From assembly GCF_000204055.1 (NCBI RefSeq), contig NW_006768830.1, forward strand, positions 132,634 to 196,633: 64,000 bases of DNA. Reading direction: 5' to 3'. This document shows, piece by piece, positions 1 through 12,265 of this stretch. The notes below the pieces were generated by a model. That model was not told where the DNA came from. It ran no database searches and saw only the letters and a program-made list of their open reading frames with translations. A program made the translations under genes and the position numbers. Source of the stretch: Melampsora larici-populina 98AG31. Its lineage: Eukaryota; Basidiomycota; Pucciniomycetes; Pucciniales; Melampsoraceae. How positions within the stretch are numbered: position 1 is the stretch's first letter; the number at the start of each line of letters is the position of its first letter.

Positions 1-1189
1 TCAAGGTAAGTCTTTCATTTCTAGGTTCCTATTCATCTTTAACTTTCATTCATTCATTTGCTAACTTAAATTTGTTCTTTCCTTTTCTTTCCAGTCTCCT
101 ACCTACTTGATCTCTTACTAACCTCCACCTCCCATCTTAATCTATGCACCTCTTTTAGGTTTCTCCCAGCACCTCATCTTCCAATTTCATCGATCACAAC
201 TTCAATTTGACTTCAGTTTTTTTTTTGTTTCTCACTCGATCCTCATGGACCTTTGATACATGTACTCAACCACAACTTCAACATTTACCTTCAATTGTAA
301 GTTCTTATCTCTCCTCTCTCATATAATCATCTTTCTATACTTTTACTAATTTAATGAATCCTTCCAACTTAATTTTATCTTTCAGCTTCAGTGTCCAACT
401 TGATCATCATAAATCTTCACTTTCTACACTCGATCTTGATCTTCACACCATCCTTCTACTTCTCAATTTCTAGATTCATTTCTCAGTGTTTGATTTGCAA
501 CTTTTAACTGTCAGTTCTCTCTCGATCTAACCTCTTCTTTTAACTTTTACTGACTCTCATCTATCTAATTTATTTATTTATTTATTTCCTGCCTCAAGCA
601 CCCTTTCTAGATACTGATCAATCAATCTCCACTCTCAAGATTCAATCCCCACTTCAACTTTCTTTCCTTTAAGTGTGAGTTCTTCTTTCAACCGATCCTC
701 TTCTTTTAAGCTTATGCTGACTCCTATTCATCTAATTTATTCATCTATTTTCTCGATCGTCTTTCTAGATACCCACCGACCGATCTCCACCTCACACAAT
801 TTGATTTCAACTTTAAACTTGCTATCTCTCATCTCTACTCTTGATTTAAGATTGTTTCCTTTATCTTGTTTAATTCTTTTGTTGACTTTATTTCTAATCT
901 GAATCATAAAAAACTTTCTTTTGATATATGTAATATCATTCTACTGACTTCATTTAATATGATCATAATATAAGATTAGTTTTGAATTGAAATAGAAAAT
1001 TTAATGTGATCTTAATGTGATCTTCTATTGAATTGAATTCTTAATCCGCTGAGCCTCAAACCAGTCCTGTGAGATGAGTCTGTTCTGATAAGTAGAGCAA
1101 GGAAAAAGAATAACCATAAAATATGCGCTTTTAACACCAGAGCTTCAGCTATAAAAAGCTGAGCTCGAAGTGAATCTGATCACCACAAC
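1..1189. other. Pyrimidine-rich non-coding region with a diverged tandem duplication
   Basis: The plus strand from 1 to about 900 is strongly C/T-rich and has no credible coding frame; a short Ser/Leu-rich open stretch at 675-902 reflects composition. Two diverged copies of one unit lie about 165 bp apart, starting near 513 and 678. They share 'cctcttcttttaa' and a downstream 'gatctccac' motif. The function is unknown. The region ends where the Tnp2 element begins at 1190. Confidence 0.6.
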
Positions 1190-1347
1190 GTGTCACATGA
1201 TGTGTAACGACAACTGTACAGTACAGTCCCAAATTTGGTGTGCGACCGTCACATCTGTACTGCAACCAGCCCGGTCATGTTGCGACGGGTTTCTTCAGGC
1301 TGCGAAAGGGTCCTTTATGCTGTGACAGAACCCTTTGCGGTGCGACA
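1190..1347 (+). repeat. Left terminal inverted repeat of the Tnp2 element
   Basis: This arm matches the reverse complement of 7134-7291 with scattered substitutions. Most are G/A or C/T changes, for example 'gttgcgacgggtttcttcag' here against 'gttgaaacgggtttcttcag' in the partner. Confidence 0.85.
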
Positions 1348-1649
1348 TTATGTACTATCCACCACTATCCAGGACCATCCCAGACCATTCCGTCTTTCTC
1401 ATGCAACATCTACCTAACTCTCCAATCCATCCGCCACTCAGCTCTCCGGCCCACTCCTCAATCAGGTAAGTTTTTCCTTGTCATCACTGAACCCTTGAGC
1501 ACTGCTCAGTGCTCATCCAGCCTTTCTTTCCCACGGAATCTTGCAGTGTAGATGCTTGTTATGTTGGGTATAAATACGGCCTCATCGCTCTTTATGCAAC
1601 AACCCACTACCATCTTCTTTGTTCAGTCATATACTTTTCATTGCCCATC

Positions 1650-3445
1650 ATGGAACCCAAACAAGAAGCTACAAACACACAATCCAAACCCCCAACTTCA
1701 ACCGTTGACCCTATATCAGCGCTCATTGCAGATACCTTGAAACAGCAGGCAGCCCAGTTCGAGGCCATTATATCTGGTCTCCGAGACCAAATGAACCTCA
1801 GTGGAACCTCTTCGCGTAGAAAGTTGACCGTCAATGCCACTCCGGACACGTCGTCTAAACGAGACCGATTGAAGCATTCTTCCCCATCTCAAAATGCCTT
1901 TTCAACACCCTCCTCCTCCGCAAAAAAAGCTCCTTGAAAATCCAAAACTCCGGTTCCACCTCCATCAAAACATACCAGTCCACCACCACGCAGACGTCAT
2001 CCGCTCCAGTTGTTTGCGGACAAGCTTCCGTATGATTACAAAAGTACTAAGGTATGTCTTTCAGGCTTTCCACAAATTTTTGACAAAAGAGTGATAATGT
2101 GAAGTTGACTCTGTTCCTCATCACAGGAAGCCCTTCTTGTCCATATTAAGGTGCTTTGGGGATTGTTCAAAGCAAATGACGTCCCTGCTCCTGTCAACGC
2201 AAGTCTGCTCAAGGAATTCTATGCTTGATTCTCAACGGTAGAGCAAGTTAAAGCTGTGGTTGATGACCCTCATAGTGCCAACACTGTTGCCCAAAACAAC
2301 ATTCTCACTTTGAAATCATTACGCAGTGGCGTTGGTGGAAAGGTAGGATGTGGAATGGCAAACCTTGACAAAATCTACATTCTTTATATCCCCGGTAGCT
2401 TAGCAAAAGTTGGTCTCCGTGTCTGGGGTCCAGATCTAGACGCTGCGGCCAACTCTAGCTGTCGGATCACCGCGCTCAACACCTTCCGTCAGCTTTTGGC
2501 CACTGGTGCCTAAGACTACATGAACATCAATCCAAACCACGTGAATTCAATGGCTGAACACATCCAAGCGTATAATCACTATGTACATTACTGGATGGAG
2601 AGCAAGTATAAGTTGGAAATCAGAATGCCTGGTCGCGCTGGAAGTGAAAGTTCTAAGAAGGTTATACAAAAACTTCGCAAAAGAGTGAGTTGTTTGACAC
2701 ATGATGTCCTCTTCTGGTTATTCACACTGACCAAACATCTCTTTACCCTAACCCCAATTAGCTCAAAAATGCACGTGTTGGTTTTCTTAAAGATCATTGC
2801 GCCAAGTATCCTCCGCGTTACATACTACTTTGTGACAACGTCCTTGCTCATAGCGACAATGAAGAAGAGCCTGGCAAGAACTACCTTCCAATCAAAACAC
2901 TGGGATATCAATCTAAAAACGACTCAAAGTTCATGAGAAGGTTGGATATTGAAATTGCGAAAGCGGCGCAGACTTCAAAGAAGGTTATCCCCAGAATTGA
3001 GCGGAGATTGCCAAAAGAGCCGATACCAACAGCTTTTCCCCGTGCCCCAAAAGAGTTACCAATTGACTTTTACAAACCCAGCTGGTTTAACAAGCTCTCC
3101 TCTGGTCAAAAAGGACTCATTCCAGATGCTACTCAAGTTGCCTTGCTACCCGACACATCTCAATCATTATTCCCGTTTCCTCAAACACACCCGGACAAAT
3201 CATTATCTGAAAAAGTCTTCAACACAAAATATCTCAACATCTACTTACAATCTTATGAAATGGCGGATCAAGAAGATGAATGTCAGGACAGCAGTACTGC
3301 AGAATCGGGAAATGATGAAGCCAACAAAAAGATGAATGTGGATGAAGAATCGGACTCTGATGTCTATGATGAGGGAGATTTTGGTGATCTTTATGATGAT
3401 TCTGATGATGAAGTGGTTCAAGGGAAAGGGAAGGACAAAGCCTGA
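1650..3445 (+). pseudogene. Unrecognised accessory gene of the Tnp2 element, with in-frame stops
   Basis: The reading begins MEPKQEATNTQ and can be followed through introns near 2041-2125 (gtatgt to ag) and 2685-2761 (gtgagt to ag) to an acidic C-terminus rich in D, E and S that ends with TGA near 3445. Three in-frame stops interrupt it: TGA at 1935-1937, TGA at 2226-2228 and TAA at 2511-2513. The same frame continues with protein-like sequence after each. There is a Pro/Lys-rich N-terminal segment and a central segment with 'LRVWGPDLDAAAN'. I do not recognise the family. By position it resembles the second protein of CACTA-type elements, which have a TnpA-like partner, but no homology to TnpA is claimed. 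It converges on the transposase gene. Confidence 0.6.
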
Positions 3446-4042
3446 TCAGTAATTCGGTGGTGCTACATCCTCTCTGCTTATTGTTTCCAAGTCTCTTGTT
3501 AACTCCTTATTCCATTATTAAATTGTTTTGCCTCTTTTTCCTGTTTATGTTTGCAATTCTCCCGATTATTGTTTCCATGTCTCTTGTTAACTGCTTGTCC
3601 AGTCATTAAATGGCTGAAATTCTTCTTTTCTCATCATTGTTTCCAATTCTCTCCTTAACTACTTGTCCAATTTTGTTAATGTGTGCTGTGATTCTCTTAT
3701 TCTTTTTCAAGTCACTCGTTAAATGTCATTTTTGCTCTTGTGTTTTTCAAATGTCTACGCTTACGAAGCTTGTACATTGACCTCAGTAAGATGTGCAAAT
3801 GAGAAAATGTATTCATTTGAATTCTAATAGCCTACGAGTGATCAAACACGAGGAAAACAATCAATTGCTTTTAGACGTCGAGAACATGAAGACAATCAAA
3901 AACATTTGAGAAAGTGTATGAATGAAAGTGGTAGCATGTTTTATTCAATCAACTTCAACATTATGTAACTAGTAGACAATTCAAAGAGAGGAAAAGCACA
4001 AATCAACAACATGAAAAAAATCAAAACTGAGAAGCAGGGACT
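3446..4042. other. Intergenic spacer inside the Tnp2 element
   Basis: This AT-rich stretch lies between the two convergent genes. It contains three imperfect copies of a 'tgtttcca...ctcttgttaactccttgtcca' phrase near 3484, 3570 and 3640. No coding frame is seen. Confidence 0.5.
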
Positions 4043-7040
4043 CTATACATCTTCCAGCTGAGATTGATAATCATAAGGCCGCAAAATGACCCCACCCTCC
4101 GCAACGGAAAGAGTGTTGTTGGGTAAGAGTCTGTAAGCAGCAACTGCTACAACATTACTTGGAGAAACAAAAACACTATGGTCTTCAACTCGACCAATTA
4201 CGCATTTGAGTGAGTGTAGAAGATATCTGAAATCTTTTGATGGAGATGTCGCGTCTTTAGGAAACAGGTTTTCAATTGGATGTACCAACAATTCGGTTTG
4301 CTCATTACCTGAAGGGTTTGTGAAAACATAAATTTGCTTGATCATTGCATACATTGATTTCCCACCGTGTTTGTACTTGATGCAGTTATTTGGTTTTAAT
4401 ACTGATACCAAGAGATATTGTGAAATTTTCCATGAAGGTTTGGGGACTGCATACCGATGTAGCACCTTTGCCTTGGGTGGATGAGGCAGATCACAGTGAC
4501 TGCAAAGCTCGGGCATCTTAATTTTCAGGTAGGACAGTAATGCATCGTATTCAAAGTCTTTTAGCTCAATCTTCCGCCTAACTGATTTTGATTTTGCAAG
4601 CGCTTCTGCATTTGTATTCTCTTCAATAGGTTGATCTCCCATCAGCCTTTGTAACTGAGAAAATCGACGGACCATCGTCCGATCCATTTCAGCTGACAAG
4701 CCCGACTCAAAATCAATACACCAGACTGTTCTAGTAATTACAGTGTCAGCTCAAAAAATTAGACATACCTAAGTGTGTATTAGTCTTAATCCCCTGTAAA
4801 ATTCCAATCAAGCGTTCTCCAGCAAACTCAGATACCTGATTGAGAGGCCCCCAGCGCCTGAGTTGATCCGGAATATGAAGAGCATAGTGGTGATTTGAAA
4901 CAACCACCATATTACCAAACACCTGCCGAGAAGTCTTGTGATATCGCTTGTAAAAGAACTCAAACATCTCTGCATCCTTCTCAGATACTGCTTTTGTGGT
5001 CACAATATTTGTACATTGTACCAAATCAGCAATATTCAAGAGGATTTGCCCTCTGTTGGATTCTGCCTTGATATCTTCAATATCCAGAACAAATATTTCG
5101 AGCACTGTCAGAGGAATAATGAAATCAAACAAGCTGTGCCATTGTGAAGCTTTAAGTTTGCCGTGTTTCAAAATTCACCAAGGTTCGAGGGCAGCCTGGT
5201 GGTACCGGTAGGTAATACAATATCCTTCATTCATTTTTGAAATTGCTTGATGTGTCCTTCAGTAAACAGTCCCCCATCCTAACCGGCATCAAGATCTTCA
5301 TCACCGCCATCTTCCAATCCCCCATTGTCAGAGTCTTCATCCAATTCAATCGCATTACCCCCGCCTTCTTCATAAAGCGGCCTCTTCTGTGACCGCTGGG
5401 ACGCTTCTGCCCTGGCCCTTTTGAATTTTGCTTGTGTCTTCTGGTCTGCCAAGGGTATAACAAATCCCCATTGATATTGAAAGTGGTGGTGTAACACCCC
5501 TTCGAACCAGTTATGAATTACACCGAGTGGAAGGTCGAGGGAAGGGTCTCGATGAAGCAAGCGATTCATTTCAAACCAACGTACTCCAGTATTTTTCAGA
5601 ATATCCTTCTTAGTCGCAAGTGTTTTTGCGTTTTTGCACTTGTGAGATGTTTCTAACGTTTCCGACTTATTCCTTAACTTTTCAATCATCATTTTTCCAA
5701 TTTCTTTAGAATCAACCCAACACCACGAGCAGAAATGAGTTGCCGCATGTGATGCAAAACCTGCAACTTTATGCATTCCAACTTTATCACCTAAGAGCAA
5801 AAGCAATTTGATCCAAACTAACCGGCCGTTGGGATACCAATGCGTCGGAATGATGATACCCTTTTCCAGGGCCAGAAGCTCGTCAACTGTACTTTCAAGG
5901 ATGTTTGAAATTGTCATCATGTCAGGTGAATTAGGACCCGGTACAACCCCAGCAACACAGGTATTACTCATTAAGTTACGTAGTGATGGTCGAAGGTTTA
6001 AACAATTATAGGAAAGAACACCAAATGATTGCTGTTTTCCGGCCTGACGATTCCCGCGTGGATTGAACCAGTCAATGAACAGTGAGAAGATGAGATCAAG
6101 AGGGGGTGTTTCAGAAACATTTTCAGGAAATTCTGGATCATTCCAGAAGACCTCACAAAAAGCAGCAGAATGCTGTATGTCAACAATCTCTGCGCTGGTT
6201 TTCTGAGCAATTCCGTCCTTCCAATCTCCAATATCTTGTTCAATAAATTCTTTGCTAAGTAGCCATTGAAGCCAAGATGGTAGTGGCTGGGTGACATATA
6301 CACTTTGCAGAATGCCAGTTTCAGACGGTGCCATTTCCAACGAGTCGCTAGGTATTTGTTGAACTTTTACCTTGTCGCTGACATCCTTAAATGTAGTCTT
6401 TGAGGTGAACAATTCCTCACCACATACTAGAGCCTTCGGCGTCTTTTTATACGTACAAGTCCAGGGAGCTTTGTCGATTGTGTACAAGCTGAAGCAAATG
6501 GGACAGCAGACACACTCTTCCAGATCCGGAGAGACTACAAGTTTCTTGACTATTGTTCTGACATCTTTAGGTACAGCATAGCAGTGGTCCTCCAGCGTAT
6601 AACCATAAATTTCGCAATCATGCTTTTCATTTTCACGAGAGAGCTTCAGGATTCACATGATGAAATTATGATCTTTTTGGCAGTCGATGCAGCTGAGGCC
6701 ACAGGCAATATGCAGCCATCCTACAAACATGCACACCAGGGTGATGGCTGATGAAAGAAATCAAAAAGGAAACACATGAGATCAATCAACATCTACCCAG
6801 AACTGAACATTGCGAAGTCTTACCTGTGAGTGATGATGCAGGGGTTCAATCCTCGACTGGCATAGTATTTTCCTCGATGTTTGCAACACTGCTCACAGCT
6901 TTGTTGGAGCCATCTTCGTTTGACTCCTGATCGAGGGACGCTGCGAGATCGAGTTTATGACGCTTCAGTCCGGTTGAATTTGAGTTCCATTGACCACGAT
7001 GAGTCTGTCCATTTGTGTCGGTGCACGTTTGAGTGCACAT
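4043..7040 (-). pseudogene. tnp2: Tnp2-family transposase, multi-exon, degenerate
   Basis: This is the catalytic protein of the 1190-7291 element. The start is placed at 7040 (MCTQTCTDTNG), where a Cys-rich N-terminus begins. Later exons show the family's Cys/Trp/His landmarks: 'GWLHIACGLSCIDC', 'CCPICFSLY', 'FNPRGNRQAGKQQSFG', 'HWYPNGRLVWIKLLLL', 'HAATHFCSWCWVDSKE' and 'LPLGVIHNWFEGVLHHHFQYQWG'. The last part ('WHSLFDFIIPLTVLEIF', 'SNHHYALHIPDQLRRWGP') is the usual C-terminal half. Breaks include TGA at 6846-6848, TGA at 6653-6655, a stop at 5279-5281 and a frameshift near 5170. Introns occur near 6824-6735 and 4770-4693. The gene is dead as written. Confidence 0.85.
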
Positions 7041-7133
7041 GATGAGGCCTGATGGTGTTGTGAGATAGAATACAATTGATGCGTGAATGTTGATGACAAA
7101 GTTGCATGAGGCCAGGGTAGGATGAATGGCCGG

Positions 7134-7291
7134 TGTTGCACCACAAAACTCACTGTCGCAGCATAAAGGACCCTGTTGCAGCCTGAAGAAACCCGTTTCA
7201 ACATGACCGGGCTGGTCGCAGTACAGATGTGACCGTTGCACGCCAAATTTGGGACTGTACTGGACAGGTGTCGTTACACATCGTGTGACAC
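7134..7291 (-). repeat. Right terminal inverted repeat of the Tnp2 element
   Basis: This arm is the reverse complement partner of 1190-1347. The sequence beyond it (7292-7345) still contains GCGAC/GTTGCGAC motifs, so the element may once have extended further. Confidence 0.85.
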
Positions 7292-8987
7292 TTCATGTCG
7301 TCGCAACATGGGTTGCGACAGGCTTTTGCCCACGGTGTCAAGATGTGTTACCGAATTCTAGCCCTTTGATTGAAGGGAGAAGTGATATCTCAGCCATTCC
7401 AAATAAAAAGCGCACATTTTTGACATCAGAACCTGATGAGATTTGATCTGTAAACACTAATCTCTTAAGATTTCTCTCTTGGCATTTGATGTCCTCTTAA
7501 ATTGCCCCTCTCACTAGTATCCTAGTGAGAGATCATGGAATTAACTCTAACAACTTCATCTGTGAACTTCATGGGGTGAACTTCGTGAATTTAACCAAAG
7601 AATGAACTATCAAAAGAGTCCAATTTGAGTGGTAGACCTTGTGGTAAACAAAAGTGAATCACTTTGGTCTTTGCAAAGTGTTAAAATTCTACCAATAACA
7701 CAAAATTCAGAAAAGCTTTTCACAAGTTTGCCGTCAATTGCTTTGTCGACTAACAACTTTTGTTTGCATTTTTGGCAACCACAGCAACGCAATCGGCCGG
7801 CCGCAACCAAGCTGGTCAAACATCAGAGAGCGCGCAAAAGGGGCGTGACAAACATAAAGCTGAAAGGAAACTCAAATAGGATAGCTCCGACTGCTTGCGT
7901 GGCTCGAATCGGAGAAAAGTGTCAGGTAAGCTCAAATTTTCTAATAACATTGCAGCACGTTGGGCTGAGCTTGAACCTCTTTCCAGCTTGATGGAAATTC
8001 ACCAGGAATCAGCGGGGCAGTAATTGGGTAATGCGGAGCACCTTGATCAGCATCACGGCTGAATGTGTCCCACCTGAACTCGCATGGAGGTGCTTCGAAC
8101 TCACTGTATGCAATTAGTGCCCTATCATAGTTAGCCTATGTACATGTTTGAAATGTAAGACTCTAGAAGATTGTGCATGGTGTATAACCTGGATGCATTT
8201 CACAAGCGAGATGGTGTAGAATGTGGTGAACAAGAGACAGAAACAAAGTTGGCAAGTTTGCAATTTGCACGAATGTACGTCGAGCTATTGCAATATCTGC
8301 GCAATAATGTAAGTTCATAACGCACTGTAAATTGTGCCTCCCTGTAAGAATTCCCCACGTCAGCGTGGCCTCGTGCCTAACTCAAACCAAAGTGCTAAAT
8401 GCCATCGCTTGATGCCTACTTTGCTCATTGCTTTTAACATGGTGAGATATGAATAATGGGAAAATTAATAGTTTTATGTTATTGAGATGATAATTTGTAT
8501 TCAATTTTTGCTAAATTAGCAAGTGATGCGTCGGCAGAAGACAGGGCCTCAAACCCAACCAGCAATTAGCAACAATGAGCAGATGATTTGTGGATCCCGC
8601 GGCATTTGGTACTTCATGAGCACCCGTTATTTTCCTCCGAGCATACGCGTTACTTGAGACTATGAGGTGCTCAGTGAGATTCTGTTGGCCGTTTTCTTTA
8701 CATGCAGTTCCTGGTTGCTCATCCAGTTTCATGATAACTAAGAGTACCCAGCCCCAAAGACGTATTCGGAATGCACAGCGGATCAAACGCGAAATAAAAA
8801 TGCCCGCGCTCACAAGGCATGTTGCTAAACACACGGTAAAACGAAAGGGAAAGGCTCACTTCGGCGACAATCTGACGACGCATCCTCTCAAGCAAAATGA
8901 AAAATCATGATCCACCACTCATTTGCGTAAATGAGATCGGTAAAGTGTGTCGATTATGCATCTAATACACATATAATATACCTGATT

Positions 8988-8990
<3 letters not shown>
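7292..8990. other. Non-coding or fully decayed DNA
   Basis: Several short open frames exist, but none shows a recognisable domain, a consistent codon pattern or convincing splice structure. I see no repeat pair here. Confidence 0.5.

Positions 8991-9020
<30 letters not shown>
8991..9020. repeat. (AT)n microsatellite
   Basis: There are about 15 AT dinucleotides in a row, followed by 'gtatatatgtatata'. A flanking phrase of the type 'cctgattatcatatat' recurs at 9040-9060 as 'cctagttatcatatat'. Confidence 0.95.
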
Positions 9021-9032
<12 letters not shown>

Positions 9033-9076
9033 ATACCTAATACCTAGTTATCATATATATATACGAGCAACAATGC

Positions 9077-10311
9077 ATGGCTTTAAAATCTGTCGAGTCA
9101 AACAACAATCAAATGCACCTAGAATCAAACATGAACAATACTCACGGCTTCCCTTTTGAAGTGGTTGACTCAATCTTATTTCACTTCGTCAACGATTTTG
9201 AAGAAGCCTGGACCAATTCTAGGAATAGTGCTGATTGGCCGGCTTTGCCCAACCGTTTATTAGTGGAACTCTTAAACCTACGATTAGTCGGAAGGTCTTG
9301 GGCATTAGCAGTTATACCACACGCTTATCATAATTTACACTTCGGCTCGGCAGTCATGATGAAACCTTTCGTTGACACTTGGATTAACTCCGCAGCCATC
9401 TCAAGCATGGCTTGATTAAGCCACCTTAGCGTTGATCAAATCACTTGCCCGAATTTGGATTTTCAGCTCAGACCAAATCAAGTTAAGATAGGTTCGCTCG
9501 CATGTTACCAAGTTGATTTTGAGAGGGAGGGTTTCAATTATCGGTCAATTATACTGGAAGACATTGAAGAGATCATCAAGTTTTGCGGTCAAACGTTGAC
9601 AAGCTTAAAATTCGTGTTTAAAAACGGTGCTGGGTTTACACCCGATATTATTGAATTAATAAAAGGGATTAAGGGTCTAAAAGGTTAATCATTGAGGCGA
9701 ATGCCGACGATGTCAAGAACAATCATTCGGGGTCGATCCAAGCTTTACTCAATGTTACAGCCGGGCTTCAATCTTTATCACTTGACATCGGATCTATAGT
9801 ACCCCTAGACTTAATTCATGGAGCACTACCTCGCTTGGAGCACTTATCAGTGTTGTGTGATACAAACGACCTAAACGCAATTACGGACCTTTGCAAGCCT
9901 CATGGTCAGAACATCAAATGCCTCAAATATCTTGCCCATGCAGACTGCGACCGAGCAGGGCAAGTGATTTTGACTGTGCAAAATTCCCTTAAAATCTTGT
10001 TTGTGGAATCTATCCCAAACCTCCTTCCGGCCGAAATCAGCGATTTAAATTTCCCCAAATTGAAAATCATACGGAGTATCAGCTCGACTACGGAAAGTCC
10101 AAGTCTGGCTTGGCTACAATTGGGGATTGTACAGAACATGCAAATTTACGTGACAGACTATTGGTGTTCTAAAAAATATTGGCGGAAAGGCTTGGAGGCG
10201 CTTAAAGGAAAGACTCTCAAGAAACCTGACGGATTCCACCAAATCGTTTTTGTCACGGGAAAAGGACCTGACCTTGAAGAGAACAAATACTTGGCAAAAA
10301 AATTTCTTTGA
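9077..10311 (+). pseudogene. F-box-like protein with leucine-rich C-terminal half, disrupted
   Basis: The N-terminus 'FPFEVVDSILFHFV...LLNLRLVGRSWALAVIPHAYHNLHF' has the layout of rust F-box-like proteins, in which a substrate adaptor of SCF ubiquitin ligases carries an LRR-like tail. The frame is cut by TGA at 9413-9415, then continues in the same frame from about 9416 (LSHLSVDQITCPNLDF) to a stop near 9688. There a one-base shift at about 9680 is needed to continue as 'RLIIEANADDVKNN' through 'LEHLSVLCDTNDL' to the TGA at 10309-10311. Apart from these two lesions the roughly 410-residue reading is coherent. It is either a recent pseudogene or a gene with two sequence errors. The F-box motif is weak, so the family call is moderate. 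Confidence 0.6.
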
Positions 10312-10357
10312 CATCAAATCAATTGTCATTTTGTGGAACAATTAGATTATGTTGAGA

Positions 10358-10640
10358 TTCAAAGTAAGTGATTTCAGTATTGAGAAGAGGAGCATTGCTC
10401 TTGCTGACTTTTAAACATCAATGATGACAGGTTTTAACGAACGAGTTCCGTCTAAGTAGGTCGAGTTCAAAGGCTACATGGGATGATGGTATCTATTAAG
10501 TTGGGGTTAGAAGTAAGTGATCTCAGTTTTGGGAAAGGAACATTGCTCTTGCTGACTTTTAAACATCATAATGACAGGTTTTAGAGAACCAGTTCCTTCT
10601 AAGTCGGTGTTCAAAGGCTAAATGGGATGACGGTATCCGG
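10358..10640 (+). repeat. Diverged tandem duplication, about 135-bp units
   Basis: Unit 1 (about 10361-10493) and unit 2 (about 10510-10637) share 'gaagtaagtga', 'cattgctcttgctgactttt', 'aaacatca' and 'gggatga(t/c)ggtatc'. The offset is 145-149 bp. They lie just downstream of the F-box relic and are non-coding. Confidence 0.8.
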
Positions 10641-11430
10641 AAATTGTACTGATGAGAATGGGGCGGCCTGAGGTGATGCAGCTTTATGTACATGTTGTTT
10701 CTGCGCCATGATTCAAGAAAGACTATTGAGAGGGCAGTCCTCGCGCTTTGAGTAAACGAGCAGCCCTCCAAGTAAATTGAAATGGTTAGCTGTGGTGCAT
10801 AATTAAATATAGCACTCAATGTTGATTAAGGCTTGGTCACTCAACGTTGTTCTAATATGCGCTGGGAACGTGTGTGCAAACTTGGCTTGAGGAGGAGATT
10901 GTAGTATGAGTTGATTTCTTTCTAATTGTTTGTGGAAGCGCCCACGACCCTGGGACAGCATTTGCTCAACAAACATATGTTCTTCAAATGGCAATACACT
11001 ATGAAGAGGACACCGGCGGCAGCCATCATGGGGAGAAGTTTGTGCGTTGTAATTTTGTGCAGATTGAATTGGGACAATGGGTCGGGTAGGTGCGACAGTG
11101 GCTCATGTAAGAGTTAAAAACAAATGAATTGTGCAAGAGGTCACCAAGGCAACACCGCCTGGCAGAATGCCCACCAGGGAGGCAGAGCATATGTCAGAAA
11201 GTTTCTGATCTCATGGAAGATCAGCATTATGCGGAGGACCTTGTGATTATTGAACGACCCAAGGCGGCGCCCGCCGCTGAGAATGCTAGTTGAGGAAAAT
11301 AAACAGCATAAACATTTTGGGGTGTTGTGGATATTCATCTTGCAGATATGCACAAGAAGACCACCCAATATTGTTACGCATAAGTCTTGGAATGATCTTT
11401 CTAATTGATATTATTACTGACTTGGCATCA
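10641..11430. other. Unassigned region
   Basis: There is no recognisable gene. Short decayed protein-like phrases appear on the plus strand near 11190-11280 (for example 'DLMEDQHYAEDLVIIERP'), but stops follow immediately. Confidence 0.4.
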
Positions 11431-11458
11431 CTCAGTTATTCAATTCTGATTCAGGACC

Positions 11459-11697
11459 TTGATTTTGACTGAATTGATGGCAAGAAGACCTTTCAACAGC
11501 TCCAGGAATACAAGACTGATTTCTCATCACCAACCAACAAGGATGTTGCGAGTACAATGGAGCAAATTGAAGAAAAATTTGGGCATGATCCTGGTGAAGA
11601 TGCGGAGGCATATATGCAACCAGAGCCAGATGATGACACAGAGAAATGTGGGAATGATGAGCATAATGGAAGTGATGGGTCAGATGAAGAAGAATGA
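11459..11697 (+). pseudogene. Acidic C-terminal relic of an unknown protein
   Basis: After a probable splice acceptor near 11456 (ttcag), the frame with a TGA at 11469-11471 reads 'GKKTFQQLQEYKTDFSS', 'VASTMEQIEEKFGHDPGEDA' and an acidic tail ending 'GSDGSDEEE' at a TGA near 11697. This Glu/Asp-rich ending resembles the tails of TE-encoded proteins elsewhere in the window. No family is recognised. Confidence 0.3.
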
Positions 11698-12265
11698 CAT
11701 GCTCATTTCATTTTTAAATTGATTTATTATTATTGTTATTATTATTATTAGTCCAATATGTGTTTGTAAAATAGCTGTTATCATGTCAATTCATTGCTCC
11801 AGTCCATCTTTCTTGAGACTATTCATACCATAAAGGGAGCATCTGCCAAGTAAAGCCAATTTTTTTTGGTTCAGATCATACTACAAAAAAACTGATGATC
11901 CAGCAGTGTTCTCACCATTCTTAACCTGTTTCAGAAGTGGGGCCAAAAACCCGATTTGGTCCACCGTGCTGAGGTGTGCTAAGATTCAACAGTTTCCCTC
12001 AGCCAAAAAATGGGGTTTCAACCATTCTCAGACCACTGTTGAGGTGGATTTGTGGTGTACCTCTTTCCTGTGGCTTTATTAGTATTAGCCTTCTGGCCGC
12101 TTTTGCAGCTGTTAGCATACATCTTTGTATCAAGGTTTCTCTTTATCCACCATGCTGTAGTGCATACTTTCTCTAGATTTCTGTCTTCACCCATATGTCT
12201 AGCAAGGATCTCATCATGGCATACCTTGAGAACTTGTTCTTTATGAGATTTATCTACAAGGACTA

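Larger units (their letters stand above)
1190..7291. mobile_element. Tnp2-class (EnSpm/CACTA-related) DNA transposon with long TIRs, degenerate
   Basis: Arms of about 158 bp at 1190-1347 and 7134-7291 are near-identical inverted repeats. They begin GTGTCAC and share 'cagtacagtcccaaatttgg' and 'cagcccggtcatgtt'. Between them are two convergent genes: an unrecognised gene on the plus strand (1650-3445) and a Tnp2 transposase on the minus strand (7040-4043). Both carry premature stops. The arms are rich in a recurring GCGAC/GCAAC motif, which may be a transposase-binding array. The outermost bases are not CACTA and I found no clear target duplication, so the exact ends are provisional. The transposase and TIRs are directly visible; the assignment to the CACTA superfamily rests on the Tnp2 family. 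Confidence 0.8.

Noticed and set aside
675..902. Ser/Leu-rich 75-codon frame
   Set aside because: It lies in a strongly pyrimidine-rich tract with no domain, no splice partners and no start context; stop codons are rare there by composition.
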